From the IMG/VR virus record IMGVR_UViG_3300035633_000149, positions 1-38,445 of that record: a DNA stretch of 38,445 nt; one strand, given 5' to 3'. The DNA comes from a virus. The notes beneath the pieces were generated by a model that was given only the letters and a program-made list of their open reading frames with translations, made no database searches and was not told where the DNA came from. Positions 7,247 through 15,955 of the stretch are shown here, one piece after another (positions within the stretch are counted from its first letter, which is position 1; every line of letters starts with the position of its first letter). Both the position numbers and the translations under genes were made by a program.

Positions 7247-7648
7247 ATGGCTCAACTTAATGCAAAGCAGAAAAAATTTGTCGACGAATATGTGCGAAGT
7301 CGTAATGCGACACAGAGCGCCATAAATGCTGGATATTCTTCTGCCACTGCTCATGTGCAAGGTCCAAGGCTGTTAGGAAATGTTAGCGTTAAAGCTGAAC
7401 TCGATAAACGCTTGGCTCATGTGCGAGACGAATCACAAGTTACAGTTAAAAACGTCATCAATGAGTTGGCCAAAGGTGCCTTTGCCGAGCTGCCCATTGA
7501 AGAGATGAAATGGTCCGATAAACTTAAATGCTTAGAAGTCTTATCGAAGTACCTAGGGTTAATGGATGGAATTGGAGCACCTAAAGACAATCGAGACAAT
7601 GCCAAGACAAGACTTCTTGAATTGGTTGGAAGACTTAGTTCGCACTGA
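7247..7648 (+). CDS. terS: Terminase small subunit
   Basis: A 133-residue protein with the opening LNAKQKKFVDEYV...NATQSAINAGYS typical of the XtmA/Terminase_2 family: a helix-turn-helix that recognises the packaging start on phage DNA. The middle (VINELAKGAFAE) is the oligomerisation helix region, followed by KLKCLEVLSKYLGLMDG, a common C-terminal feature of the family. AGGGGAA precedes the ATG. It overlaps the large subunit by 83 bases. Confidence 0.9.
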   Translation: MAQLNAKQKKFVDEYVRSRNATQSAINAGYSSATAHVQGPRLLGNVSVKAELDKRLAHVRDESQVTVKNVINELAKGAFAELPIEEMKWSDKLKCLEVLSKYLGLMDGIGAPKDNRDNAKTRLLELVGRLSSH

Positions 7649-9239
7649 TGAAATCGAAGCGTCCGAAGAAGCAATTAGAATTAGGTGCCAGCACGACTTC
7701 GAGCTTTTCTGTCATATATTTTTTCCGCACTTTACTGAGCATCCATTTAACAAATTTCACCGTGACCTATTTGCGTTTTATGGACAATCTGAAGTGGCAA
7801 CTAGACGAGTGGATTGTGCGCCTCGCGGATATGCGAAGTCGACGGTTAAAAGCCTATTTAAGCCGGTCCACGACTTATGCTATGGATTACAACGCTATAT
7901 ACTCTTCATTAGTGCCACTCAAAAACAAGCAATTGGAAAACTTAAAGACATTAGGGCCGAAATACTTACTAACGATGCTCTTACTAGCATTTACGGAATA
8001 CGGTTTCCTCATAAGCGTCCGGCTGAACAGAGCTTTGAAGTCCTTACGGATCACGGCTCGGCTTACCTTCAAACGGTTAGTGCGGGCACTGAAATTCGAG
8101 GGATACGCTACCGGGAGGCACGGCCATCTAAGATTATACTCGATGATGTCGAAGACTCCGAAGAAGTCCAAAACGAAGAACTCAGAGAAAAAACAAGAAA
8201 CTGGTTCTTTGAAGTCGTCTCTAAGTTGGGAAATGAACGGACGGACATTGAAATAGTTGGCACCGTCCTGCACAGGGACTCGCTGCTAATGAACCTTTCT
8301 CGTAATCCAGCATACAAGACCAAAATCTATAAAGCAGTTATCTCATGGGCCGACCGTAAAGATTTGTGGGACGAGTGGCGACAAATATACGTGAACCTGG
8401 ATAACGATAACCGCGAAACGGATGCAAAAAAGTTCTACGAGGAACACAAGACCGAAATGGATCTTGGCACTGAAGTATTATGGCCAGAGAAAGAACCCTA
8501 CCATGCCCTAATGAAAGAACTCATCGAAACTGGTCGCCGTGCATTTATGAAGGAAAAACAAAACCAGCCATTGCCAAGTGGTGAGGCTTTGTTTGATGAT
8601 ATTTGGTGGTATAAAGAAGACCATGATCGCGGTGGCGTCGTAATTGAGAAGACTGGCGCATTTATTCCTTTCGAGGATATGCAAGCATTTGGAGCTATGG
8701 ACCCAGCTACTGGTGAAGGGAGCTCCAAAACTACTAAGCTAGACTATACTGTTATTGCGTCGGGTTATAAAGATTTGAAGGGCCGACTTTTTGTCCATAG
8801 AGACTGGACCAAAAGAGCAAAGCCTACTCGCTACATTAGAGAGATTTTTGAGCAGCACTTGTTAATGAAATATGAGAAATTTGCTGTAGAAACAAACCTT
8901 TACCGCGGTTTATTGTTGGAGAACTTACAAAGAGAGCGTAAATTGTTGGAAGCTGAGCGTAAAAAAAGTGGTTTAAAGGATTGGCGAATAACTATACCAT
9001 TTTACGAGATAGAAAGCCGCGAAAAGAAAGAGAAGCGGATTTTTACGCTTGAGCCCAAAGTTAATAATGGATGGATTCTATTTAATAAGAATCTAAGTGC
9101 GGAGTTTATGGAAATGATTGAAAATTTTCCTGTAGCAGATCACGACGACGCGCCGGATGCACTTGAGATGCTTTGGGGCTTGGTTAACAAGCGGTACAAG
9201 CCAAGTGCCCTTAATATATCGGCAATGGGGAGCGTTTAA
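7566..9239 (+). CDS. terL: Terminase large subunit (ATPase and nuclease)
   Basis: DNA packaging motor of 557 residues. The N-terminal ATPase has Walker A APRGYAKS at 85-92 and Walker B IILDDVED at 190-197. The C-terminal RNase H-like nuclease shows a first Asp in AMDPATGEG (about 377-385) and DDAPDALEM near 532-540. The ATG at 7566 lies inside the small-subunit gene with AGGG upstream; another ATG at 7599 would drop 11 residues. Full length for the family. Confidence 0.92.
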   Translation: MELEHLKTIETMPRQDFLNWLEDLVRTDEIEASEEAIRIRCQHDFELFCHIFFPHFTEHPFNKFHRDLFAFYGQSEVATRRVDCAPRGYAKSTVKSLFKPVHDLCYGLQRYILFISATQKQAIGKLKDIRAEILTNDALTSIYGIRFPHKRPAEQSFEVLTDHGSAYLQTVSAGTEIRGIRYREARPSKIILDDVEDSEEVQNEELREKTRNWFFEVVSKLGNERTDIEIVGTVLHRDSLLMNLSRNPAYKTKIYKAVISWADRKDLWDEWRQIYVNLDNDNRETDAKKFYEEHKTEMDLGTEVLWPEKEPYHALMKELIETGRRAFMKEKQNQPLPSGEALFDDIWWYKEDHDRGGVVIEKTGAFIPFEDMQAFGAMDPATGEGSSKTTKLDYTVIASGYKDLKGRLFVHRDWTKRAKPTRYIREIFEQHLLMKYEKFAVETNLYRGLLLENLQRERKLLEAERKKSGLKDWRITIPFYEIESREKKEKRIFTLEPKVNNGWILFNKNLSAEFMEMIENFPVADHDDAPDALEMLWGLVNKRYKPSALNISAMGSV

Positions 9240-10717
9240 TGGCGGAAACAAGACGCTGGGCCGGACTGGCCAGCAGATCAGAGCTGAAAGTGGCAAATAA
9301 CCTAGGCATTGTTCCTAAGCTACTTAATGACAAAGGTGCGAATAAATTTAGAAGAAAAGACCTTGATATTTACGACGCCTATTATGAGGGCCGGCAATAT
9401 GCGGGCATGACTCAGTGGAAGCAAGCAATGAACCCGGACGGATCTTATATTCCAGTCCGGGAGCGTGCGCCGCTTTTGCAATACAACTTTGTTAAGACAA
9501 TGTGCTCTAGGCTTTCTTCTAAGCTCGTCGGGGCCAAGAATTTTCCAAAATTCAAAGTAGAGGAAGATCCCGATACTGAGCAATATATTTCTATGGTTTT
9601 GAAAAGCTCTAAACTTAGGTCCAATATGGTTGAGCCCGTGCGCCGGATGTGCGCAAGTGGTTCAGCACTTGTAAGGTACTCAATTGTAAATGGAACTTGG
9701 AAGATTGACCACTATTTGGCAAAATGGTGCTTTCCGGAATTTGATGATAACGGAAATCTTCAGTCTGTAAAAATACAATATATTTATGAAGACAAAGAAG
9801 ACTTGGACGAAAGGAAGCTGCCCAAGAAAAAATGGTTCAAAATGGAATTGGGCCCGCAGCGTGATGTGCTTTATAATAACCCGGAAGTAAGTGATGTTGG
9901 TATTGAAGAACCTGTTTTTGAAGTGGCGAAAGTCGCAGACCACAACTTGGGATTCGTGCAAGCGGAGTGGCTACGAACAGCCAAGCAGCCAAACAGTATT
10001 GATGGGCCTAGCCTTGTTAGTGATATTCTGGGTTTTGTTGACGAACTAAACTATTCTCTTTCCCAATCTGCTCAATCAATCTCGTATAATCAAGATCCCC
10101 AGCTAATAGTCAAGGGGATGGACGAGGAGGAGCTTAGCAGCCTAATCCGTTCTGCTACCAAGGCATGGAACGTAGGGCGAGACGGAGAAGCTAGTTTCTT
10201 AGAGGCCGGTATGAACGGCACCGAAGCGGCTGGCGAGTTTAGGGAAATGGTTAAGCAGAAGATCCAAGATGTGGCTCGGGTTATTATGCTTGATCCAGAA
10301 AAAACCGTAGGCCATGCCCAAAGTGGTCGTGCAATGGAAGTATTGCATGGGCCAATGGTTGATCTAATTGAAGAATTAAAGCCTGCGTTAGAGCAATCAA
10401 TTCAGAACTTAGTTTTGAAAATGGCTTTAACTAATTTGATAGTGGCAGAGCGTGGCGGTATTGCGCCAATCAATGTGCCACCAGGCTATAAGCCAAAAAG
10501 CCTTAACCTTACCATTATGTGGCCTGATGTTTTTCCAAAAACAATGCAGGACTTACGGGACAAAGTTTCAGTTGCGGTGCAAGCTGCTAGTGGAAACCTT
10601 ATTTCTCGTAAGAGCATGACTAAGTGGCTGGCAAAAGATTTTGATATTGAAGACATAGAGGCTGAGCTTGAAGAGATTGCTACTCAGCCTATTATTAACC
10701 CATTTGGAGCGTTTTAA
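9239..10717 (+). CDS. Portal protein
   Basis: A 492-residue protein immediately after the terminase (1-base TAATG overlap). Features typical of portals: an N-terminal segment describing the outer wing (DIYDAYYEGRQYAGMTQW), LSSKLVGAKNFPKF, a central helical stem region (DGPSLVSDILGFVDELNYSL) and a late segment with QSGRAMEVLHGPM. It forms the dodecameric ring through which DNA passes. The identification rests on these patterns and on position. Confidence 0.88.
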   Translation: MAETRRWAGLASRSELKVANNLGIVPKLLNDKGANKFRRKDLDIYDAYYEGRQYAGMTQWKQAMNPDGSYIPVRERAPLLQYNFVKTMCSRLSSKLVGAKNFPKFKVEEDPDTEQYISMVLKSSKLRSNMVEPVRRMCASGSALVRYSIVNGTWKIDHYLAKWCFPEFDDNGNLQSVKIQYIYEDKEDLDERKLPKKKWFKMELGPQRDVLYNNPEVSDVGIEEPVFEVAKVADHNLGFVQAEWLRTAKQPNSIDGPSLVSDILGFVDELNYSLSQSAQSISYNQDPQLIVKGMDEEELSSLIRSATKAWNVGRDGEASFLEAGMNGTEAAGEFREMVKQKIQDVARVIMLDPEKTVGHAQSGRAMEVLHGPMVDLIEELKPALEQSIQNLVLKMALTNLIVAERGGIAPINVPPGYKPKSLNLTIMWPDVFPKTMQDLRDKVSVAVQAASGNLISRKSMTKWLAKDFDIEDIEAELEEIATQPIINPFGAF

Positions 10718-11176
10718 ATGAAAGATAATAAAGGCGGAGTTAGATTTATTCGTAAAAACGGCAGAGTCATTCCTATTCGTGGCGACAAATACAAGGGTGG
10801 CGCAAAAAGAAGTGGAATGAAGAAAAGAAGAAAGTCCTCTGGTTATAAGACGCAAAAAAGGGGAGTTGGTGAGCGAGCTAAATATGGAGCAAGAAAAGGC
10901 TTTGAATTCGGTGCAAAAATTGGTGGAGCTGTGGGTGGAATTGGAGCCGCAGCCAGTCTTGCATCAGGAAGTGGTCAAATATCCAGACAATTTTCTAGCA
11001 TTCGTGGCGGAAAAGCAAAAGCTCTTTACGCAATCGGCGCAGCAGGTGGTGCAGCTCTAGGTACTGGTTTTCGTGCGGCAAGTGGAGCAATAAAAACTGG
11101 TATTGCTGGAGCGGCACTTGGAGCAGCAGGAAGTGCTGCATTTGGAAGACGAACAAAGAAGAGAAAGAAAAAATAA
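10718..11176 (+). CDS. Motif-cluster protein 1: basic, Gly/Ala-rich
   Basis: A 152-residue protein. Residues 8-21 are the shared motif VRFIRKNGRVIPIR. A Lys/Arg-rich linker follows, then two Gly/Ala-rich stretches (about 65-85 and 105-145) with small residues spaced as in glycine zippers, and a very basic end (RRTKKRKKK). Such segments often insert in or cross membranes. It starts directly at the portal stop. It is not recognised as a named family; it could be an internal head or ejection protein. Confidence 0.6.
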   Translation: MKDNKGGVRFIRKNGRVIPIRGDKYKGGAKRSGMKKRRKSSGYKTQKRGVGERAKYGARKGFEFGAKIGGAVGGIGAAASLASGSGQISRQFSSIRGGKAKALYAIGAAGGAALGTGFRAASGAIKTGIAGAALGAAGSAAFGRRTKKRKKK

Positions 11177-11207
11177 AAACTCTACAAGATTTTAAGTGAG
11201 CGTTTTA

Positions 11208-11693
11208 ATGGCTAAAGAACATACAGACAAACAAGGAAACAAATTAAGATTTATTCGTAAAAACGGCAAGGTCATTCCCATTAGGGCCAAAAGTGGAAGA
11301 GGATATACTGGTGTTAAAGCCATGAAGGGAAAGAAAAAAGGCCGTTTTACTCGTACAAAAAAAGGTGGAGTCTTTGTTTCTAAAGGTGCCGACAAAAGAA
11401 TGAGTGAGTCTGGCAAAAGAGGAAGCTCTGCTGGATTTAAAATTGGCGGAATTTTAGGTGGTGGTGCTGCCGGCTATATGTTTGCAAATACTCCAAGAGG
11501 CAAGGGCGTAAGTAAACTTGGAGCAGCACTTGCTACAGCAGTTGGAGTTGGTGGTGCAGCTCTAGGTGGCGGAATAGTTGGAGCTGCTGTTGGTAGAGTT
11601 AAAGGCAGAAGAAGGCAGGCCAAGAAAGAAATTAAAAAGGGTAATATTGCAATTTATAGAAAGCGGCAAAAAGCTAGCACAACGGGTATGTAA
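11208..11693 (+). CDS. Motif-cluster protein 2: basic, Gly/Ala-rich
   Basis: A 161-residue protein if it starts at ATG 11208; a GTG at 11196 would add 4 residues. The motif LRFIRKNGKVIPIR is at residues 13-26. Gly/Ala-rich hydrophobic stretches follow (GGILGGGAAGYMFA and AVGVGGAALGGGIVGAAVG), then a basic C-terminus. Same plan as the previous protein (motif, basic linker, glycine-zipper pair, basic tail), so the two are likely paralogues. Confidence 0.6.
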   Translation: MAKEHTDKQGNKLRFIRKNGKVIPIRAKSGRGYTGVKAMKGKKKGRFTRTKKGGVFVSKGADKRMSESGKRGSSAGFKIGGILGGGAAGYMFANTPRGKGVSKLGAALATAVGVGGAALGGGIVGAAVGRVKGRRRQAKKEIKKGNIAIYRKRQKASTTGM

Positions 11694-12187
11694 TGGCACA
11701 ACAAAGAAAAAAAGGTCAAGTCAGATTTATAAGAAAGCGTGGCCGTATTATTCCAATTAGGTCTAATAAGAACACAAGGGCAGCGGGAGATATATTCTCA
11801 AAAAAAAACTTGCCAGCATTAGCTACCATTGGCGCGGCTTCTGGAGCAGCATTTGGCGGCTTATATGCGGCTGGGCGCGCTCAGAAAAAGTCTAATAGTC
11901 TTTTAAAAGTTGGAAAGACTGCAAAAGCGAATTCACTAAACCGAATGGCTAAGGTTTTAAAGTTTAAGTCTAGGGCAGTTCCTGCAATCATTGCTGGGAC
12001 GGCACTTTTATCTATTGATAGACGTTCAAGAGATGAAGGCACTGTTTTTGATATTGGAAACACTAAAGGGGCTTTTAATGTGGCCACCACATTGGGCTTG
12101 GGATACTTGGCCGCTAGAACCGGAAAGCGTTTTGAAAAGTGGGGACTTCGTGGCGGTAAATTTCCCTGGAAGTTGAGGGATATATAA
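11693..12187 (+). CDS. Motif-cluster protein 3: basic, Ala-rich
   Basis: A 164-residue protein with the motif VRFIRKRGRIIPIR at residues 10-23. Small-residue hydrophobic stretches lie near 39-61 (ALATIGAASGAAFGGLYAAG) and near 97-111 (VPAIIAGTALLSI), with a third weaker one near 130-145. Starts at TAATG after the previous gene. Related by motif and layout to its neighbours. No known family recognised. Confidence 0.6.
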   Translation: MAQQRKKGQVRFIRKRGRIIPIRSNKNTRAAGDIFSKKNLPALATIGAASGAAFGGLYAAGRAQKKSNSLLKVGKTAKANSLNRMAKVLKFKSRAVPAIIAGTALLSIDRRSRDEGTVFDIGNTKGAFNVATTLGLGYLAARTGKRFEKWGLRGGKFPWKLRDI

Positions 12188-12697
12188 ATGCCATTAGGAT
12201 TTCAAACTAGGACAATGAAAAAAGGCGTTCAAGAGGAGCGCCAATTTACAGAGCCGGCAATTCGTTTTCGTATGATTAAGGGCAGAGTTGTTCCTATATA
12301 CAACAAAAAAAGAATTGGTGAGATTACAGAAAAATATTCTGCAAGGGCTGTGGGTGCTGGTGCTGCAATTACAGCGGCTGGCCTTATGAAAACCCGGGCG
12401 AGAAAAAAGACTTCTGCGTTTTTAGCAAAACGAGGAATAAAATCTAAAGATTTGAAGTTTACTTTCAATCAAAATAGTGGCTTTTCCAAAATGATGAATA
12501 AAAGACCAAAAACTAAGTTTATAGCCAAGTCTTTAGCTAAGGTTTCAAAAGGAGCTGTGAAAGCTGCATTTAGCAAGAGAGTTGGCCTTGGATTGCTTGG
12601 AGCTGGATTGGTAGGAACTGAAGTTGGCATCGAGCTTCAAGCAAGAAGTCCTTTTGGATATGACGTTGGGGCTGGCGTAAAAACGGGAAATAAGTAA
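12188..12697 (+). CDS. Motif-cluster protein 4
   Basis: A 169-residue protein. The motif, IRFRMIKGRVVPIY, is displaced to residues 25-38 by an N-terminal extension. The final residue is Tyr rather than Arg or Lys. Small-residue stretches follow (VGAGAAITAAGL near 55-67, and VGLGLLGAGLVGTEVGI near 130-150). The region between is Lys/Arg-rich. It appears to be a more diverged paralogue of proteins 1-3. Confidence 0.6.
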   Translation: MPLGFQTRTMKKGVQEERQFTEPAIRFRMIKGRVVPIYNKKRIGEITEKYSARAVGAGAAITAAGLMKTRARKKTSAFLAKRGIKSKDLKFTFNQNSGFSKMMNKRPKTKFIAKSLAKVSKGAVKAAFSKRVGLGLLGAGLVGTEVGIELQARSPFGYDVGAGVKTGNK

Positions 12698-13308
12698 TGG
12701 AAAGAAAAAGACAAGATGTTGTTTTTCGTAGGGTAAGAGGCAGAATTGTTCCTATAAAACGTAAAAAAGGCCAATCAAGAAAGGCTCCAAAAAGGTTTGA
12801 CCCTACACGTAGAAGTAGATCCCAAAAACGAAAAGATAGAATAACAGGCTTTTCATTACTTGGTTCAGGATTATTAGGAGCTGGTGCCACTGGATATGCC
12901 TCTGGTCGTTTATTTAGAAAAGGCGCTGCCGTTGGTCAAGAAATTCAAAGTCTAACAATGGGAGCCGACATTGTTAATAGAATGCGCGGGGTAGATCCAA
13001 GACTACAACGCGATGTTAGCCGAAATATGCTAGGCCTTGCGGGCAGAAGATTGCCTAAGTTTGGTCGCACCATGGCCACATCAAAAGCTGGATTGGCACT
13101 TGCTGGTAGTAGCTTGTTATTTGGTGGTGTTGCTGGTGAAGGTGTTACAAGGCTATTTCAGTCAACGCAGCAAAAGGAAATTGGATCTGGTGAAGCAATT
13201 GGTTCGGCAATTGTTGGATTGGGCGTTGGAAAAGTGGTTGAAAAAAGTTTTAAAAAAGGTGTTGGCAAAAAGCTATTAAAGCGAATTCTTACTAAGGGCC
13301 GCATATAA
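12697..13308 (+). CDS. Motif-cluster protein 5
   Basis: A 203-residue protein, the longest of the cluster. The motif VVFRRVRGRIVPIK is at residues 8-21, followed by a highly basic linker (SRKAPKRFDPTRRSRSQKRK). Three Gly-rich hydrophobic stretches are visible: LLGSGLLGAGATGYASG, LALAGSSLLFGGVAGEG and IGSAIVGLGVGKVV. Starts in a TAATG overlap and ends in a 1-base overlap with the next gene, implying coupled, perhaps stoichiometric, expression. Confidence 0.6.
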   Translation: MERKRQDVVFRRVRGRIVPIKRKKGQSRKAPKRFDPTRRSRSQKRKDRITGFSLLGSGLLGAGATGYASGRLFRKGAAVGQEIQSLTMGADIVNRMRGVDPRLQRDVSRNMLGLAGRRLPKFGRTMATSKAGLALAGSSLLFGGVAGEGVTRLFQSTQQKEIGSGEAIGSAIVGLGVGKVVEKSFKKGVGKKLLKRILTKGRI

Positions 13309-13850
13309 TGTTTGCACCAGGTTCACAGCCAGAAGGCGACTTAGTTAAAAACAAAAACGCCAAGCCAATTACTTTTGTAAAGAATAAGGGGCGGCTTTCT
13401 TTGCGCATGGGCAATAAGAAAGTGGGCGGGGCAAAAATGGTAAATGAGCGGCTTGCAGAAATGAAGGCAGAAATTAAGCAGGCAGAAGCTGGCCGAGCTG
13501 TTACTACAATGAAAGATACAGGACCAGGAAGCCCAGAGTTTAAACGCTATGGGATTAAATCCACTTTCCCCACTTGGTTTAGGCAAGAGGGATACAGCTC
13601 AAAAAAAGATTTTTTGAAGGTTATCAATAGCAGGAAGGGCAAGAGATATGAAAGGCTTGTTAAGAGGGCTATTGGGGATCTTAGTAATGGTTATTCTTCC
13701 AGTTTTGGCCGCGTACCTGCTAATGATGATTTTCTTGTGAAGAGTCGGCAGCGGTTTAATAACAAAGGTGTTACGTTTAGGTATATAGACGGTAAGGTTA
13801 GGCCAATGCGTTTTGGTGGGCGTCCGCGGTTAGAGGAGGCTCCTTTTTAA
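13308..13850 (+). CDS. Motif-cluster protein 6: motif at both ends
   Basis: A 180-residue basic protein without glycine-zipper stretches. A clear copy of the shared motif, VTFRYIDGKVRPMR, is near the C-terminus (155-168). A weaker look-alike, ITFVKNKGRLSLRM, is near the N-terminus (21-34). The middle is charged and helical. Moving the motif from the N- to the C-terminus suggests that it works as a portable tag rather than as part of one fold. Confidence 0.55.
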   Translation: MFAPGSQPEGDLVKNKNAKPITFVKNKGRLSLRMGNKKVGGAKMVNERLAEMKAEIKQAEAGRAVTTMKDTGPGSPEFKRYGIKSTFPTWFRQEGYSSKKDFLKVINSRKGKRYERLVKRAIGDLSNGYSSSFGRVPANDDFLVKSRQRFNNKGVTFRYIDGKVRPMRFGGRPRLEEAPF

Positions 13851-14356
13851 TGGCAAAAGGTAAGCTATTAAAATTTAAAGGGCGGTTTAAGTTTGTGAAG
13901 GATTACGACCTTCACTTTGGAATTGCTCATGGTAAATTTAGAACGGCTGCTGGCAACGCATTATCTGCTGACAGAAGAATTCGATCTATTAAGGTAGCAA
14001 GAAATACCTATTCTGCGTCACGAAAAAACTATTTTAAAAATACTAAAGGCAAAATGGGCGTAATGAGCTTAGACCTATTTACTAAAGGTTTAGCCAAGCG
14101 TTTAAATTGGGATATGGGCACAGCACTGGCCAGTCAAAGAAACGTGGAATTGTCTAGAGCTGGGCAATTAAAGAAGCTGGCAAAAATGCGAAGAGATTCT
14201 GGAAAGCAAGCGGTTAAATCTCGTCGTGAAATGAATAATTTAATTAAGCCAAGGTCTAATCCTGACAGAATGGTAAATGCCAGAAGCAAAGGCGTAATAT
14301 TTAGATATGTAAAAGGCCGTGGGCTTGTGCCAATGCGACCAAAGAAAAAAAGGTAA
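13850..14356 (+). CDS. Motif-cluster protein 7: C-terminal motif
   Basis: A 168-residue, very basic protein. The shared motif appears at the C-terminus (149-163: VIFRYVKGRGLVPMR, one residue longer than the others), followed by PKKKR. There are no clear membrane segments. The high Lys/Arg content suggests contact with DNA. Last member of the cluster, 3 bases before the MuF-like head gene. Confidence 0.55.
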   Translation: MAKGKLLKFKGRFKFVKDYDLHFGIAHGKFRTAAGNALSADRRIRSIKVARNTYSASRKNYFKNTKGKMGVMSLDLFTKGLAKRLNWDMGTALASQRNVELSRAGQLKKLAKMRRDSGKQAVKSRREMNNLIKPRSNPDRMVNARSKGVIFRYVKGRGLVPMRPKKKR

Positions 14357-14359
14357 CGC

Positions 14360-15199
14360 ATGGCCTTTTTTGAAGACTCGACTGTTACAGAAACAATTGA
14401 TAAGACCATTAAAAGAGTTGAGCGCCTTGAGGAGGAGGAGCAAAAAAAACTCTTAAAGGTGTTTCAGCGTGTCAGAAGAGAATTACAAGACCGATTGCTC
14501 ACAATTCCACCAGGAACTTTCTCCGAGCAACAAGCAAATGTCACACTTGTTCAAGTTACGGCTGCAATTGAAGCAATTAAGCGTGATCTTAGAGGGCAAA
14601 TGGTTGAGTCCTCAGAAATCCTCGCCAATCGTGGAATTTCCGATCTGGTTGAAGAAATCGAAAAGTTCCAAAAAGAATTTGAAGGAATAGTGCAGCCCAT
14701 ACCCATTGATAGGGTGGTGGTGGCCACAGAAACAAATAGATTCTTGCTTAATAAATACCAGGCCTCAATTGATGCCTACGGCGAAGGCCTGCGCTCACAA
14801 ATTACTTCCAGCATAGTTACAGGCCTGGCAGCTAGAGACACCACAGAGAGAACCGTGGAGCGCCTAGTGGCCGATGTTGGCCGCTTCTTTATCGGTGAAG
14901 AGTGGAAGCTACGACGCATTGCACGAACAGAATTACATAACGTCTACAACTTTTCAAAGCTGCGCGGAATGCAGACAATAGCACAGGAAACGGTGCCTGA
15001 TTTGAAAAAAGCGTTAGTTCATCCGATTGATGGAAGGACTGGCGAGGATTCTATGGAGCTTGCTCGTAAGAATCCAGTTGTGGACATAGATCAGCCTTTT
15101 CGGTTTAAATGGAAGGGTGATACTCGGGTTTTTATGTTCCCGCCGGATAGGCCGAACGACCGAGCTATTATGATCCCTTACCGAAAGGCTTGGGATTAG
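14360..15199 (+). CDS. MuF/SPP1 gp7-like head morphogenesis protein
   Basis: Minor head protein of 279 residues. The N-terminal two thirds are helical and coiled. The C-terminal part shows the MuF pattern: RIARTELHNVYNFSKLRGM, then HPIDGRTGEDS, then PFRFKWKGD and PPDRPNDRA. In the usual family the last two segments carry Cys (DxRTCxxC, HPNCRC). Here those Cys are absent (Gly/Asp instead), so the usual metal or disulphide feature is lost. It probably sits inside the head near the portal. AAAGG lies upstream of the ATG. Confidence 0.8.
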   Translation: MAFFEDSTVTETIDKTIKRVERLEEEEQKKLLKVFQRVRRELQDRLLTIPPGTFSEQQANVTLVQVTAAIEAIKRDLRGQMVESSEILANRGISDLVEEIEKFQKEFEGIVQPIPIDRVVVATETNRFLLNKYQASIDAYGEGLRSQITSSIVTGLAARDTTERTVERLVADVGRFFIGEEWKLRRIARTELHNVYNFSKLRGMQTIAQETVPDLKKALVHPIDGRTGEDSMELARKNPVVDIDQPFRFKWKGDTRVFMFPPDRPNDRAIMIPYRKAWD

Positions 15200-15240
15200 T
15201 TACTAATAACGGGCCAGATGCCCAAAAAGGAGTTATAGTT

Positions 15241-15945
15241 ATGGATACAGAAGTCAGTGCAGAAACCCAGGTGGTGGAAACACAAGCAACGGTAGACGCT
15301 CAGGCAGCAGAAACCTCACATCAAGAAACCCAAGCGGCTCCTGGTGAGCGTGACCTTGGTTGGACGGATGAACAGAAGGCCTACATTGAAGGTCTTCGCA
15401 AAGAAAGTGCGAAATACAGAAGTAGAGCAAAGAACCTTGATGGCGAATTGCAGTCTGTAAATCAGCGGCTTTCTAAATTCGAGTCTGGATTAAAAAATAT
15501 GTTTGGAGGGGAAGAAGACCAGGAGTTGACCCCAGAAGAAACTATTTATCAGTTGCAGGCTCACAATGAGGCTTTAGAAATGCAAAACGCCATTACTGAA
15601 GTCGCGTTGGAATATGGTGTAGGTGCCCAGGATATGGGATTTTTCCGTTATTTGCTTAACGAAAGAGCGGCAGTGATGGAAGAGGGCGAGGAGCTGACAG
15701 AGGATGATCTAGAAGAGATTATTTCCGAAGTTAGGGCCAGAGGTGGCCAGCCAGCTAACACTAGCGTTACGGGTGACGTAACAGCAAGTGGCGTTGATTC
15801 TCCTGAAGCTGACTCAGGTGATGGAGTTACTTTTGAGCAATTCCAAACTATGAGCCTTGGCGAAAAATCAGCTCTCTACCAAAAGAGCCCGGACCTATAC
15901 AATAGACTAGCGGCGGCTGCAAAAAAGGCGCGTGTAAGAATTTAA
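15241..15945 (+). CDS. Capsid scaffolding protein
   Basis: A 234-residue acidic protein rich in Glu, Gln and Ala. Residues about 40-95 (WTDEQKAYIEGLRKESAKYR and onward) form the charged helical core seen in phage scaffolding proteins of the DUF4355 type, followed by an acidic helical middle and a basic end (AAAKKARVRI) suited to binding the capsid protein. The start at 15241 is preceded by AAGGAG at 8 bases; an upstream TTG at 15190 lacks such a site and would overlap the MuF gene. It lies directly upstream of the major capsid gene. Confidence 0.8.
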   Translation: MDTEVSAETQVVETQATVDAQAAETSHQETQAAPGERDLGWTDEQKAYIEGLRKESAKYRSRAKNLDGELQSVNQRLSKFESGLKNMFGGEEDQELTPEETIYQLQAHNEALEMQNAITEVALEYGVGAQDMGFFRYLLNERAAVMEEGEELTEDDLEEIISEVRARGGQPANTSVTGDVTASGVDSPEADSGDGVTFEQFQTMSLGEKSALYQKSPDLYNRLAAAAKKARVRI

Positions 15946-15955
15946 GGAGTAAATA

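Noticed and set aside
7648-8256. A 202-residue open frame on the plus strand inside the terminase large-subunit gene
   Set aside because: It runs out of frame through strongly conserved terminase motifs, with no ribosome binding site and unnatural composition; a shadow frame.
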